A stretch of DNA of 64,000 bases from Coriobacteriaceae bacterium EMTCatB1 (lineage in GTDB: Bacteria > Actinomycetota > Coriobacteriia > Anaerosomatales > Anaerosomataceae). Where the stretch lies: the NCBI GenBank assembly GCA_001950395.1, contig BDLO01000001.1, forward strand, positions 967,979-1,031,978, given 5' to 3'. Shown piece after piece: positions 33,468 to 43,133 of this stretch. The notes beneath the pieces were generated by a model. The model saw only the letters and a list, made by a program, of their open reading frames with translations. It ran no database searches and had not been told where the DNA came from. How positions within the stretch are numbered: the first letter of the stretch is position 1; every line of letters begins with the position of its first letter. The translations under genes and the position numbers were made by a program.

Positions 33468-35171
33468 TCACATCCTGACGGGCGCGCCCACGCCGAGCAG
33501 GCCGAGCGCTGCGGCTATGGCGAGCCGCGTCGCGTCGCACAGCGCCAGCCGCGCAGCGCTGAGCGCAGGCGCCTCGGGGTCGACGACGCGGCAGACCGTG
33601 TAGAACTGATGGAACGCGGTGGCGAGGTCCTCTGCGTAGCGCGTGATGCGATGCGGAGCCCGCTGCTCGGCCGCACCCGCCGCGACTTCCGGGAACTCCG
33701 CGATCTTGCGCAGCAGCGCGAGCTCGGCGTCCTCTGAGAGCAGCGCCAGGTCGACGTCTGCGGGCACGAGACGCGCCGCGAGCGCGTCGACGTCGGACGC
33801 CCCTTCCTCGCCGGCCGCCTTCCGCAAGATCGAGCAGATGCGAGCGTGGGCGTATTGCACGTAGAACACCGGGTTCTCGTTGGTCTGCTGCTTCGCAAGC
33901 CCGATGTCGAAGTCGAGCGATTGGTCGGTCGAACGACGGAGGAAGAAGTAGCGGGCCGCGTCAGCGCCGACTTCGTCGAGCAGCTCCTCGAAGGTGACCA
34001 TCTCGCCCGTCCGCTTGCTCATGCGCACGACTTCGCCGTTGCGGAACAGGTTGACCATCTGCCCGATGATGACCTCGAGCTGTCCAGGGAAGCCGAGGGC
34101 AGAGCACGCCGCTTCCATGCGCTTGACGTACCCGTGGTGGTCGGCGCCCCACAGGTCGATGACGCGGTCGAAGCCGCGCACGCCGAACTTGTCCCAGTGG
34201 TACGCGACGTCTGCCGCGAAGTACGTGTACGAGCCGTCGGCCTTCACCAGCACGCGGTCCTTGTCGTCTCCGAACGACGTCGAGCGGAACCACACCGCGC
34301 CTTCGTGCTCGTAGACGTGGCCGGCCTCGCGAAGCCGCCCGATCGCGCGCTCGATCTCGCTCGGGCCTCCGTCTGGCGCTGGAGCGTGCAGCGCGCGCTC
34401 CGAGAACCACACGTCGAAGTCGACGCCGAACGCGTGCAGCACGCGCTTGAGGTGCTCGAGCACCTGGGTGTACGCGCGCTCCTTGAAGTGCGCCTCGCGC
34501 TCCGCGGCCGGCCGATCGGCCCACGCCTCGCCTTCGTCCTCGAAGATCTCTCGGGCGATGTCGGTGATGTAGGCGCCGCGATAGCCGTCCTCTGGGAACT
34601 GCACCTCGCGGCCGCAGAGCTCCATGTAGCGGGCAGAGACGCTCGCAGCGAAGATGTCCATCTGCACGCCGGCGTCGTTCACGTAGAACTCGCGCTCGAC
34701 GTCGTAGCCGGCGTGCTCGAGCAAGCGGGCGATGCTGTCCCCGAGCGCGGCCCAGCGGCCGTGCCCGACGTGCATCGGACCGACCGGGTTCGCCGACACG
34801 AACTCCACCTGCACACGCTCGCCCCGGGGCGGCTGCGCGCCGTACCGCTCGCGCTCGCGGCGGACCCGCTCGACCTCGCGCTGGAACACTGCAGGAGCGA
34901 GACGGACGTTGATGAAGCCGGGACCCGCGACTTCGACCGACGCGATGTCCGGGTGATCGGCGATGCGCTGCGCGATGAGCGCCGCCAGGTCGCGCGGCGC
35001 CATCCCTGCGGCCCGGGCGGACTTCAGAGCGACGTTCGTCGCCCAGTCGCCGTGCCCCGGATCGCGCGGGCGCTCGACCTCGACCGCGGGCGGCTCTGCG
35101 AACGACACCTCCCCGGCTTCCACGGCGTCTTGCAACGCTTGCGCGAGCATGCGCTCGACGACCTCACGCAC
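33468..35171 (-). CDS. argS: Arginine--tRNA ligase
   Basis: Class I synthetase that charges tRNA-Arg. The protein of about 567 residues has the N-terminal additional domain (ERPRDPGHGDWATNVALK), the HIGH-type motif in ANPVGPMHVGHGRW, the KMSKS region as RMSKRTGEMVTFEEL and the C-terminal anticodon-binding DALR domain. The chosen GTG at 35171 gives the usual distance to the ERPR motif, and an ATG at 35150 is an alternative. A much longer frame upstream overlaps rlmH and is spurious. Followed by lysA. Confidence 0.95.
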   Translation of the reverse strand: MREVVERMLAQALQDAVEAGEVSFAEPPAVEVERPRDPGHGDWATNVALKSARAAGMAPRDLAALIAQRIADHPDIASVEVAGPGFINVRLAPAVFQREVERVRRERERYGAQPPRGERVQVEFVSANPVGPMHVGHGRWAALGDSIARLLEHAGYDVEREFYVNDAGVQMDIFAASVSARYMELCGREVQFPEDGYRGAYITDIAREIFEDEGEAWADRPAAEREAHFKERAYTQVLEHLKRVLHAFGVDFDVWFSERALHAPAPDGGPSEIERAIGRLREAGHVYEHEGAVWFRSTSFGDDKDRVLVKADGSYTYFAADVAYHWDKFGVRGFDRVIDLWGADHHGYVKRMEAACSALGFPGQLEVIIGQMVNLFRNGEVVRMSKRTGEMVTFEELLDEVGADAARYFFLRRSTDQSLDFDIGLAKQQTNENPVFYVQYAHARICSILRKAAGEEGASDVDALAARLVPADVDLALLSEDAELALLRKIAEFPEVAAGAAEQRAPHRITRYAEDLATAFHQFYTVCRVVDPEAPALSAARLALCDATRLAIAAALGLLGVGAPVRM

Positions 35172-35210
35172 GTGCGGCTCCACTTCTTCCTGGATTCTGT
35201 GTGGCTGTCC

Positions 35211-35239
35211 AGGATACCGCAGCCGGGAAGCGAGACCAA
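35211..35239 (-). promoter_or_regulatory. Promoter of argS-lysA
   Basis: TTGGTC (35239-35234), an exact 17-base spacer and TATCCT (35216-35211) on the minus strand, 40 bases before the argS start. It lies in the 100-base gap after rlmH, which otherwise shows nothing else. Confidence 0.55.
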
Positions 35240-35272
35240 ACCACCCGGAACGCCGGTCGGCCGCGGCCCGCC

Positions 35273-35737
35273 CTACCGGTGGTACGGCTCGCCGCGGGCG
35301 ATGCGGAAGGCGCGGTAGATCTGCTCGAGCAGCACGACCCTCGCGAGCTGGTGCGGCAGCGTCATCTTCCCGAGCGAGAGCGTCTCGTCGGCGCGCTCGA
35401 GCACCACCGGATCCAGCCCCGCGCTGCCTCCGACGACGAACGCGATGCTCGAGCGGCCGTCCAGTGCGAGCGCCGACAGCCGCTCGGCGAACTCTTCCGA
35501 CGAGCGCTGCACGCCGCGAGCGTCGAGCGCCACGACGTGAGCGCCTTCGGGAAGCGCGCGCAGCACAGCTTCGGCCTCCGTGCGCCGCGCGCGCTCCTCG
35601 CCCCGCGCGAGGTCTTGGTCGGGGACTTCCACGACGCGGACCTCCGCGTACGGGCGCAGCCGCTTCAGGTACTCCTCGGCCGCCGCCTGGAAGTACGGCT
35701 CTTTGAGCTTCCCGACCGCGACGACGGCGATCCTCAT
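35273..35737 (-). CDS. rlmH: 23S rRNA pseudouridine-1915 N3-methyltransferase RlmH
   Basis: SPOUT-family methyltransferase that acts on Psi1915 in helix 69 of 23S rRNA. The 154-residue protein is full length. It shows MRIAVVAVGKLKEPYF, VALDARG, the SAM-binding knot FVVGGSAGLDP and the C-terminal LPHQLARVVLLEQIYRAF...YHR. The ATG at 35737 overlaps the htrA stop by 4 bases. Confidence 0.97.
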   Translation of the reverse strand: MRIAVVAVGKLKEPYFQAAAEEYLKRLRPYAEVRVVEVPDQDLARGEERARRTEAEAVLRALPEGAHVVALDARGVQRSSEEFAERLSALALDGRSSIAFVVGGSAGLDPVVLERADETLSLGKMTLPHQLARVVLLEQIYRAFRIARGEPYHR

Positions 35738-36960
35738 CGCCTGCCCGTGTCCGCCGCAAGCGTCGCTTTGAGCGTCAGCCGCTTGCGTCCGCGCACGACC
35801 TCAACCTCGACCTGCTCGCCGACCTTGTGCGATCGGACCGCCGCGAAGACGTCTTCGACGCTTTCGATCTTTGCGTTCCCGATGCGAACGATGATGTCGC
35901 CGGGCTGGATGCCCGCCGTAGCAGCCGGCGAGCCCGACACCACGCTTTGCACGTAAGCGCCCGCTGTCACCGGAAGCTCGAACCGCTGCGCCGTCGATTC
36001 GTCGATGGTTGCGGTCGCCACGCCCATGAACGGATGCGTCGCGCGGCCCGTGGCGATGATCTCGTCAGCCACGCCCATCGCGAAATCGATGGGGATCGCG
36101 AAGCCGATGCCGGCGAACGCGCCCGAGGTCGACTGGATGAGCGTGTTGATGCCGATGACGCGGCCCTTGGCGTCGCACAGCGCGCCGCCGGAGTTGCCTG
36201 GGTTTATGGCAGCGTCGGTCTGGATGAGCGAGGTGTACGCCGTCAGCCCGCTCGCGCTCTCGGCCACGCTCGAGCGGCCGAGCGCGGAGATGATGCCGGC
36301 CGTGACGGTCTTCTCGAGCCCCCACGGGGCGCCGATGGCAACCACCGGCTGGCCGACCCGCAGCTCGGCGGAGGAGCCGATCTCCGCGGCCGGAAGCCCG
36401 GTGCGATCGACTTTCACGACCGCGAGGTCGGTCGAGGGATCGGTGCCGACGACCGTCGCAGTGACGTCCTCGGCCCCGATGCTCACCACGAGGCGATCAG
36501 CGCCGGCCACCACGTGGTTGTTGGTGAGGATGTAGCCGTCTGGCCTGATGATGACGCCGCTGCCATTGCCGACCGCGCGCGCCACGGTCCGGCCTGTGAA
36601 CGGGTCGAACCGGAGCTGCTCGATCTGCACGAACACCACCGAGGGCGTCGCCTTCGCGGCCACCGCCTCGGCGAACGTCACGTCGCCAGTGACCTCGATG
36701 CTCGCAGGAGCCGTCTGGGTCGCTGTCTGCTGCAACGATGAGCTCGGCGACTCGGTGCGCTCACCGGGGACGACGAGCGCGAGCATCACCGCGACGGCGA
36801 GCGCAGCTCCCACCAGCACGCCTGCGAGCCCGAAGAGGAACGCGCGGCCACCGCCCTGGCTGCGCGGCGGCTCCGGAGCAGACGGGGCAGGCGGGACCCA
36901 CGCGGGCGGGGGCACGACGGCGGGAACCGGCTCTCGAGGAACGGTGCTGTCGTCAGACAT
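35734..36960 (-). CDS. HtrA/DegP-type serine protease with PDZ domain
   Basis: A membrane-anchored protein-quality-control protease. The 408-residue protein has a Pro-rich cytoplasmic start, one membrane helix (about 44-66, FLFGLAGVLVGAALAVAVML), then a trypsin-like domain with His in LTNNHVVAG, Asp in STDLAVVKV and Ser in NPGNSGGAL. A single PDZ domain (about 305-400, GSPAATAGIQPGDIIVRIG) follows. The ATG at 36960 sits after GGAGGTTGCAG, and a TTG six bases upstream is less likely. A TATCAT at 37021-37016 may be its -10 box. Confidence 0.94.
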   Translation of the reverse strand: MSDDSTVPREPVPAVVPPPAWVPPAPSAPEPPRSQGGGRAFLFGLAGVLVGAALAVAVMLALVVPGERTESPSSSLQQTATQTAPASIEVTGDVTFAEAVAAKATPSVVFVQIEQLRFDPFTGRTVARAVGNGSGVIIRPDGYILTNNHVVAGADRLVVSIGAEDVTATVVGTDPSTDLAVVKVDRTGLPAAEIGSSAELRVGQPVVAIGAPWGLEKTVTAGIISALGRSSVAESASGLTAYTSLIQTDAAINPGNSGGALCDAKGRVIGINTLIQSTSGAFAGIGFAIPIDFAMGVADEIIATGRATHPFMGVATATIDESTAQRFELPVTAGAYVQSVVSGSPAATAGIQPGDIIVRIGNAKIESVEDVFAAVRSHKVGEQVEVEVVRGRKRLTLKATLAADTGRR

Positions 36961-37103
36961 CTGCAACCTCCGAGAAGACCAAGCGCTTCACTCGTGCGCG
37001 TGCGATCACGCGAGCGATGATACCCCTCGCACGAGCATGACGAGGCGGCCTTCCCCGGCTCTTCACAGAATCTTCGCGGCTCGCGCAGACCAGCGCTGCG
37101 TGG

Positions 37104-38465
37104 CTAGCCCCTGATACCAGGCAGCGACAGCAGCTCGGCCACAGCGAAGGTCACGAGAAGCGTCGCCGCGGTCGCGATCGCGATGGCGACGCCGGAGGCC
37201 AGGCTCGGGCGTGCGCGCTCCTCCGACGGCGCCGGAACCGCTTCGGCGAAGAACGCTGTGCGGATGAGCTTGAAGTAGTAGCCCGCGGACACGACGCTCA
37301 TGACTATCGCCACCACCACGAGCGCCGTGCGTCCCGCGTCGAGCGCCGCCCCGAATATCGCGAGCTTGCCGAAGAAGCCGGCCATCGGCGGCACGCCGAC
37401 GAGCGACAGGAGCAGCACGACGAGGGCCCACGCCACCGCCGGGCGCCTTTGGAATAGCCCCGCCCAGTCGTCGACGGCGGTCCCCTCCTCCGAGGCCACC
37501 AGCATCACCGCGAGCGACGGGATCGCGTAGATGACCGCGTACCCGAGCGCGCTCGCGCTGCCAGCGCCCACCGCGAGCAGCACGTAGCCGCTGTGAGCGA
37601 TGCCCGAGTACGCCATCAGACGACGGACGTCGCGCTGCGGGTAGGCGCCGAGGTTGCCGAGGAGCATGGATGCGAGCGCGGCCGCGCCGAAGTACAGCGG
37701 CAAGAGCTCGCCGGCCGAAAGCGCTCCCGTCAAGCGCAGGAGAGCTGCGACACCCGCCACCTTCGGCACCGTCGAGACGAACGCCACCGCGGAGGCGGGA
37801 GCGCCCGCGTAGGCATCGGGCGTCCAGAAGTGGAACGGCGCCGCCGAGAGCTTGGCGAACAGCCCCGTGAGCGCGAAGACGACAGCGAAGGACCCCAGCA
37901 GCCCCTCCGGCGACATGGCTCCGGCGTGGTCGAATCGCGTTGTGCCGGCAAGCCCGAACAGCAGCGAGAAGCCGTACAGCATCACCAGGCTCGTCGTCAT
38001 CGAGAGCAGGTAGTACTTCAGCGAGCCCTCGAGCGTGCGCGCATCCGAGCGCTCGTACCCCATCATCACGTACGCGGGCATCGTGCCGAGCTCGATGGCG
38101 ATGAAGAGCGTCGCCAGGTCCTGCGCAGAGGCCATCAGCATGCCGCCGAGCGCTGCGAACTGCGCGAACGCCGCCATCTCCCGCACGCGCCCGAGATCCG
38201 ACCCGGACAGCCACAGCAGGTAGAGCGCAGCGAGGGCCGCCACCGCCACGCGCGCGTCGCGCGCGAGCGCGTCGAAGGCGAGCGTCCCGCCAGCGATGGG
38301 CTCTCGCACGCCGATCGCGGCAGCAGAAAGCGCCGCGGCTGCCGCGAGCACCCAGCCCAGCCGCGCGGCGGTGCGGTCCCCGCCGGGCAGCCGCTCGGCG
38401 AACAGCGCCGCAAGCGCGCCTACGAGCACGAGCGCCTCTGGCAGCAAGACGGCGAGCTCGCTCAC
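37104..38465 (-). CDS. nuoN: Complex I membrane subunit NuoN
   Basis: An antiporter-like proton-pumping subunit of the quinone-reducing complex I. The 453-residue, about 14-helix protein has the Mrp-type core with a conserved Glu/Lys pattern (LFIAIELGTMPAYVMMGYER, GLFAKLSAAPFHFWTPDAY). GTG start at 38465, overlapping the nuoM stop by 4 bases. Last gene of the operon. The 143-base gap to htrA shows no obvious terminator. Confidence 0.96.
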   Translation of the reverse strand: MSELAVLLPEALVLVGALAALFAERLPGGDRTAARLGWVLAAAAALSAAAIGVREPIAGGTLAFDALARDARVAVAALAALYLLWLSGSDLGRVREMAAFAQFAALGGMLMASAQDLATLFIAIELGTMPAYVMMGYERSDARTLEGSLKYYLLSMTTSLVMLYGFSLLFGLAGTTRFDHAGAMSPEGLLGSFAVVFALTGLFAKLSAAPFHFWTPDAYAGAPASAVAFVSTVPKVAGVAALLRLTGALSAGELLPLYFGAAALASMLLGNLGAYPQRDVRRLMAYSGIAHSGYVLLAVGAGSASALGYAVIYAIPSLAVMLVASEEGTAVDDWAGLFQRRPAVAWALVVLLLSLVGVPPMAGFFGKLAIFGAALDAGRTALVVVAIVMSVVSAGYYFKLIRTAFFAEAVPAPSEERARPSLASGVAIAIATAATLLVTFAVAELLSLPGIRG

Positions 38466-39928
38466 GACCCCATCACCCTCTGGGCGAGCTCAGCGGCCAC
38501 CGGCGCGACGTAGCGCAAGAGCGAGTCCCACCACACGCCGACGACGAGCGTGAGCGTTGCGAGCGGGACAAGCACGCCGATCTCGCGGAGCGTGAGGTCG
38601 GTCATGCCAGCGACCGCCTTCGACGGCTCGCCGAGCACCACGCGCTGCACCATCGTCAGCATGTACGCGGCCGCCAGCAAGACGCCCACGGCAGACACCA
38701 CGACCCAACCACCCGAGAACAGCGTCGACTTCCACGCTCCGAGCAGGCTCAAGAACTCGCCGACGAAGCCCGAGAGCCCCGGCAGCCCGAGCGAGGCGAA
38801 CGACGCGAACGCCAGCAGCCCGCCGGCAACGGGGACTTGCGACGAGAGCCCGGACACGTCCTCGATCATGCGCGTGTGCGTGCGCTCGTACACCATGCCC
38901 ACGAGCAGGAAGAGCATGCCCGTGACCACGCCGTGCGAGAACATCACCGCGACCGCTCCCGACAGTCCCTCTGGTGTGCCAGCGGCGATGCCGAGCATCA
39001 CGAAGCCCATGTGCGACACGCTCGAGTACGCGACGAGCTTCTTCAAGTCCTTCTGCGCGAACGCGAGCGCCGCTCCGTACACGATGGAGATCGCAGCGAG
39101 CGCGGCAATCGCTGGCGCCCACGCCCGGGACGCGTCCGGCAGGATCGGCAGCGCCACGCGGATGAAGCCGTAGGTGCCCATCTTGAGCAAGATGCCGGCG
39201 AGGAGCACAGACGCCGCTGTGGGCGCCTCGACGTGCGCGTCAGGCAGCCAGGTGTGCAGCGGGAAGACCGGCACCTTCACTGCGAACCCCACGAAGAACG
39301 CGGCGAACACCCACATCTGGAACTGCTTTGGGAAGGTGCGCCCCGCGAGCGCCACCATGTCGAGCGTGCCGCCCTCGGGATGCAGGTACAGCGCGATGAT
39401 GCCGACGAGCATGAACACGGATCCGAACAGCGTGTACAGGAAGAACTTGAGCGATGCGTACTGGCGCCGTGGGCCGCCCCACCACGCGATGAGGAAGTAC
39501 ATAGGCACCAGCACGAGCTCCCAGAACACGTAGAACAGCACGAAGTCGAGCGCCACGAACACGCCGTTCATGCCCACCTCGAGCAGCATGAGCAGCGCGA
39601 AGTAGGTCTTGGGCCGCTCGGTCACGTTCCACGAAGCCACGACGGCGAGCACCGAAAGCAGCGCCGAGAGCGCCAGCATCGGCAGCGAGATCCCGTCCAC
39701 ACCGAGGTGGTAGTCGCTGCCGATCTGCGGGATCCACCGCGCACGCTCGACCAACTGCATACCGGCGCCCGTGTCGAACCCGGCGACGAGCCACACCGTG
39801 AACGCGAGCACCGCACCCGACGTGACGAGCGCGAGCGCTCGCGCGACGCGCGGGTTCGGCGCCAGCGCACACGCTACCGCGCCCACGAGCGGCAAGAAGA
39901 CGATCGCAGTCAGCAGATGGGAGGTCAC
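38462..39928 (-). CDS. nuoM: Complex I membrane subunit NuoM
   Basis: Second antiporter-like proton-pumping subunit, 488 residues and about 14 helices. Key segments are FVLFYVFWELVLVPMYFLI (conserved Glu in helix 5), VKVPVFPLHTWLPDAHVEAPTAASVLLAG and KKLVAYSSVSHMGFVMLG. The GTG start at 39928 lies 3 bases after the nuoL stop. Confidence 0.97.
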   Translation of the reverse strand: MTSHLLTAIVFLPLVGAVACALAPNPRVARALALVTSGAVLAFTVWLVAGFDTGAGMQLVERARWIPQIGSDYHLGVDGISLPMLALSALLSVLAVVASWNVTERPKTYFALLMLLEVGMNGVFVALDFVLFYVFWELVLVPMYFLIAWWGGPRRQYASLKFFLYTLFGSVFMLVGIIALYLHPEGGTLDMVALAGRTFPKQFQMWVFAAFFVGFAVKVPVFPLHTWLPDAHVEAPTAASVLLAGILLKMGTYGFIRVALPILPDASRAWAPAIAALAAISIVYGAALAFAQKDLKKLVAYSSVSHMGFVMLGIAAGTPEGLSGAVAVMFSHGVVTGMLFLLVGMVYERTHTRMIEDVSGLSSQVPVAGGLLAFASFASLGLPGLSGFVGEFLSLLGAWKSTLFSGGWVVVSAVGVLLAAAYMLTMVQRVVLGEPSKAVAGMTDLTLREIGVLVPLATLTLVVGVWWDSLLRYVAPVAAELAQRVMGS

Positions 39929-39931
39929 AGC

Positions 39932-41836
39932 TCAGACCCCTTTCACGACGAGCAGCACCATGACCAGCACGATCGCGCCGAACATCAGCGCCTGATACGC
40001 CTGCACGCGCCCGACCTGTATCGCCCGCGCGCGTTCGCCCCCGGCGACAACCGCCGCAGCCGCGCCGTTCACGGCGCCGTCCACGACGTTGACGTCGAGC
40101 CACGACCCCAGGCCGGACAGCACGTTCCAGAGCCGCCCTGCTCCGTTCACGACGCCGTCGATGACGCCGAGGTCGAATGCGGCGAGCCGCTCCGCGAGCC
40201 GAGCGTAGGGCTTGACGATGAAGTGGTCGTACGTGAGGTCGAAGTACAGCTTGAGCGCAAGCGCCGTGTACAGCACGCCGGCCCGCTCCTTGAGCGGCCG
40301 CGTGTTCACGACCATCGTCCGACGGCCGTACACCCACCAGCCCGCGGCAAGACCAGCCGCGGCCACGCCGACCGACGTAGCGGCCACTCCCGGCTCGGGC
40401 CACGGGATCTCGTGCCCGAGGAACTCGCCGATCGCCGGCCCAGCGAATCCGAGCACGAGCGTGATCGCGGCCAGCGCCACCATCGGCGCGAGCATCTCGA
40501 CGTGGGCCTCGCGCAGCCCCTCGGTCTGAGGCGGTCCCGTGAAGACGCGGAAGAACAGCCGCGTGACGTAGAACGCCGTCACGAACGCCGCTGCAAGCGC
40601 CACTGCGAGAGCGAGGTACTGGTGCTCGTGCAGGAGCACCGTCAGGATCTCGTCCTTGCTGAAGAAGCCCGCAAGCGGCGGCACGCCCGCGAGCGCGAGC
40701 GCGCCCGCGCCGAACGCCGCAGTCGTCACGGGCATGTGCTTCGCCAAGCCGCCCATCTCGCGCATGTCTTGCGTGTGGGCGGCGTGGATGATGACGCCGG
40801 CGCCCAAGAACAGCAGCGACTTGAAGAACGCGTGCGTCACCAGGTGGTACATGCCCGCAGCGAACCCGCCAGCGCCCAGGGCGACGAACATGTACCCCAG
40901 CTGGCTTATCGTCGAGTACGCCAGGACCTTCTTGATGTCGTGCTGCACCGTGGCGAGCAGCCCCCCGACGAGCGCCGTCAGCGCGCCCACCACGAGCGTG
41001 ACCGTGAGCGCCACGCCGCTCGCCTCGAAGATGGGCAGCGCTCGGCCGACGAGGTACACGCCGGCTGCGACCATCGTCGCAGCGTGGATGAGCGCGGAGG
41101 CCGGCGTGGGACCCGCCATCGCGTCAGGAAGCCACACGTGCAACGGCAGCTGCGCGGACTTCCCCATCGCCCCGAACAGCAGCAGCAGCGCCACGAGCGT
41201 CGCGGCCTTCGGCTCCCATGCGTGCCCGTGCAGCACCGTCGCGAAGTCGAACGAGCCCACCGTCGCGTACATCACGAGCAGACCCAGCAAGAAGCCGACG
41301 TCGCCCACCCGGGTGGTGAGGAACGCCTTGATCGACGCCGCCCTCGGCCCCTCCTGCTGATGCCAGAACCCGATAAGCAGGTATGAGCACAGCCCCATGA
41401 CCTCCCACGCCATGAAGAGCTGCAGGAAGCTGTCGGCGAGCACCAGCGTGAGCATGGCGGCCGTGAACAGCGACAGGACCGCGAAGTACCAGCCGATCCG
41501 GTCCTCGCGGTGCATGTAGCCGATCGAGTACACCTGCACCGCCGATCCGACGATCGTCACGACGAGCGCCATGAGCGCGCCCGTGGGGTCCACGACGATG
41601 CGGAACGGCAAGGCGGCGCTCCCGACGTGCGCGAACGCCGTCGAGAACGCCACGAGCGGCTCGGCTTCGTGCCCGCCAGGCCACACGCGTGCGAACACTG
41701 AGATCGACAGCGCAAGCGAGCCCAGCACCGCCGCCACCGACAGCGGCACCAGCCGGTTGCGCCACGCGCGCGGCAGCGGCGCCAGCACGGCGAACGCCAA
41801 CGCAGGCAGAAGCGGTATCAGCGCCGCGTGACCCAT
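39932..41836 (-). CDS. nuoL: Complex I membrane subunit NuoL
   Basis: The largest antiporter-like subunit (634 residues), carrying the long lateral helix at its C-terminus. It shows LFMAWEVMGLCSYLLIGFW, KSAQLPLHVWLPDAMAGPTPASALIHAATMVAAG and KKVLAYSTISQLGYMFVALG, all typical. The ATG at 41836 lies 3 bases after nuoK. The C-terminal part from about 480 on is the lateral helix and an extra transmembrane segment. Confidence 0.97.
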   Translation of the reverse strand: MGHAALIPLLPALAFAVLAPLPRAWRNRLVPLSVAAVLGSLALSISVFARVWPGGHEAEPLVAFSTAFAHVGSAALPFRIVVDPTGALMALVVTIVGSAVQVYSIGYMHREDRIGWYFAVLSLFTAAMLTLVLADSFLQLFMAWEVMGLCSYLLIGFWHQQEGPRAASIKAFLTTRVGDVGFLLGLLVMYATVGSFDFATVLHGHAWEPKAATLVALLLLFGAMGKSAQLPLHVWLPDAMAGPTPASALIHAATMVAAGVYLVGRALPIFEASGVALTVTLVVGALTALVGGLLATVQHDIKKVLAYSTISQLGYMFVALGAGGFAAGMYHLVTHAFFKSLLFLGAGVIIHAAHTQDMREMGGLAKHMPVTTAAFGAGALALAGVPPLAGFFSKDEILTVLLHEHQYLALAVALAAAFVTAFYVTRLFFRVFTGPPQTEGLREAHVEMLAPMVALAAITLVLGFAGPAIGEFLGHEIPWPEPGVAATSVGVAAAGLAAGWWVYGRRTMVVNTRPLKERAGVLYTALALKLYFDLTYDHFIVKPYARLAERLAAFDLGVIDGVVNGAGRLWNVLSGLGSWLDVNVVDGAVNGAAAAVVAGGERARAIQVGRVQAYQALMFGAIVLVMVLLVVKGV

Positions 41837-41839
41837 GCC

Positions 41840-42163
41840 TTACCCCTTCAGCTCTTCCATCGCCTCGAGCTCGATAGTCTTCTTCTGCCGGTAGATCGCC
41901 AGCACGAGCGCAAGCCCGAGCCCGATCTCGGCAGCGGACACCACCATCGAGAAGACCGCGAAGTACTGCCCCGTCATGGCCGCCGGATCGGTGAAGCGCG
42001 AGAGCGCGACGAGGTTCAGGTTCACCGCGTTCGCCATGAGCTCGAGCGACATGAGCACCATCACCGCGTTCTTGCGAGAGAGCGCGCCGTACAGCCCGAG
42101 CGAGAACAGCACGGCCGACAGCGCCATGAACTGGGTCGCTCCCGCGGGCGCCCCGAACGTCAT
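41840..42163 (-). CDS. nuoK: Complex I membrane subunit NuoK
   Basis: A 107-residue, three-helix subunit near the quinone-linked end of the membrane arm. It has the conserved glutamates in VMLMSLELMANAVNLN and MVVSAAEIGLGLALV that belong to the proton path. The ATG at 42163 overlaps the nuoJ stop by 4 bases. Confidence 0.95.
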   Translation of the reverse strand: MTFGAPAGATQFMALSAVLFSLGLYGALSRKNAVMVLMSLELMANAVNLNLVALSRFTDPAAMTGQYFAVFSMVVSAAEIGLGLALVLAIYRQKKTIELEAMEELKG

Positions 42164-42672
42164 CGCCGGTCACCTCCCGACCACCACACCGCGCCCACGA
42201 GCGCGACGAGCAGCACCAGCGAGGCGATCTCGAACGGGACGGCCCACTGCGTGAACAGCACGCGGCCGAAGTCGGCCGTCGTCGGCACAGACGCGGGCAT
42301 CGCGCCGATCGGCAGCTGCGCGCGGGAGATCGCGAGCAGCATGGCTCCGCCGAACAGCGCGGCGAGCGCCAATGCGCCCCAGCCGGGCTCGAACGGCCTC
42401 ACCGCGTCCTCCCGGCGCCGCAGGGTGAGCATGATCGTGAACAGCACGAGCACGGACACCGCGCCTGCGTACACGAGCGCCTGCACGAGCGCGAGGAACT
42501 CGGCGTCAAGCAGCAGGTAAAGCCCTGCCGTGGCGAGCATGACTTCGAGCAGCCAGAACGCCGCGTGCACGACGTTTCGGGTCGACAGCATCATCACGGC
42601 GCCGCCGATGCTCGCGAACGCGAGCAGGAAGAACGCGATCCCGTCGACGGTCTCAGCCATCGGCTCGCTCAC
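42160..42672 (-). CDS. nuoJ: Complex I membrane subunit NuoJ
   Basis: A five-helix subunit of 170 residues with AFASIGGAVMMLSTRNVVHAA and ALVQALVYAGAVSVLVLF, the conserved pi-bulge helix region. The start is either GTG at 42672, overlapping nuoI by 20 bases, or ATG at 42660, overlapping by 8. The ribosome binding site does not decide. I give the longer form. Confidence 0.93.
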   Translation of the reverse strand: MSEPMAETVDGIAFFLLAFASIGGAVMMLSTRNVVHAAFWLLEVMLATAGLYLLLDAEFLALVQALVYAGAVSVLVLFTIMLTLRRREDAVRPFEPGWGALALAALFGGAMLLAISRAQLPIGAMPASVPTTADFGRVLFTQWAVPFEIASLVLLVALVGAVWWSGGDRR

Positions 42673-43132
42673 CCGCCTCCCCCGCCGCGCCTTCGGCCTT
42701 CGGCTTCTCCTCGCGGTGCTTCGCCGCGCTCGCAGCGTCGACGTCTGCGAGCAGCGTCCGGCGCAGACCCTTCGGGTCGGTCACCGCGAGCTCGTATTCG
42801 TGGCTCATCTCGATCGCGTCGAACGGGCACGCCTCGACGCACAGACCGCACATCATGCAGGCGCCGATCTCGTAGTCGAACCTCACGATGTGCTTCGATT
42901 TGTCCTCCCGCGTCTCGACCTCGAGCGACAAGATGTGGTCAGGGCAGACGCGGACGCAGGTCATGCACGCCGTGCAGCGCGGCGAGCCGTCCTCAAAGCG
43001 TTTCGGGGCCACCGCCCACCGCGCGCGCTCCGGCAAGTCCAGCTTCTCGTGCGGGTACTTCACCGTGATCGGCCCGCGCAGCAGATTGCGCATCGTGATC
43101 CAAAGCCCGTTCAGAAGCCCTGCGCCCCACAT
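42653..43132 (-). CDS. nuoI: Complex I iron-sulfur subunit NuoI
   Basis: The subunit that carries two 4Fe-4S clusters (N6a, N6b) next to the quinone site. The 159-residue protein shows CTACMTCVRVCP and CMMCGLCVEACP, the two ferredoxin-type motifs. The C-terminal tail is Ala/Glu/Lys rich. ATG at 43132, one base after nuoH. Confidence 0.97.
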   Translation of the reverse strand: MWGAGLLNGLWITMRNLLRGPITVKYPHEKLDLPERARWAVAPKRFEDGSPRCTACMTCVRVCPDHILSLEVETREDKSKHIVRFDYEIGACMMCGLCVEACPFDAIEMSHEYELAVTDPKGLRRTLLADVDAASAAKHREEKPKAEGAAGEAGERADG

Positions 43133-43133
43133 C

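Noticed and set aside
38837-41386. A long plus-strand frame opposite nuoM and nuoL
   Set aside because: Translation is rich in Arg, His and Glu repeats with no domain; the minus-strand complex I genes are clear.
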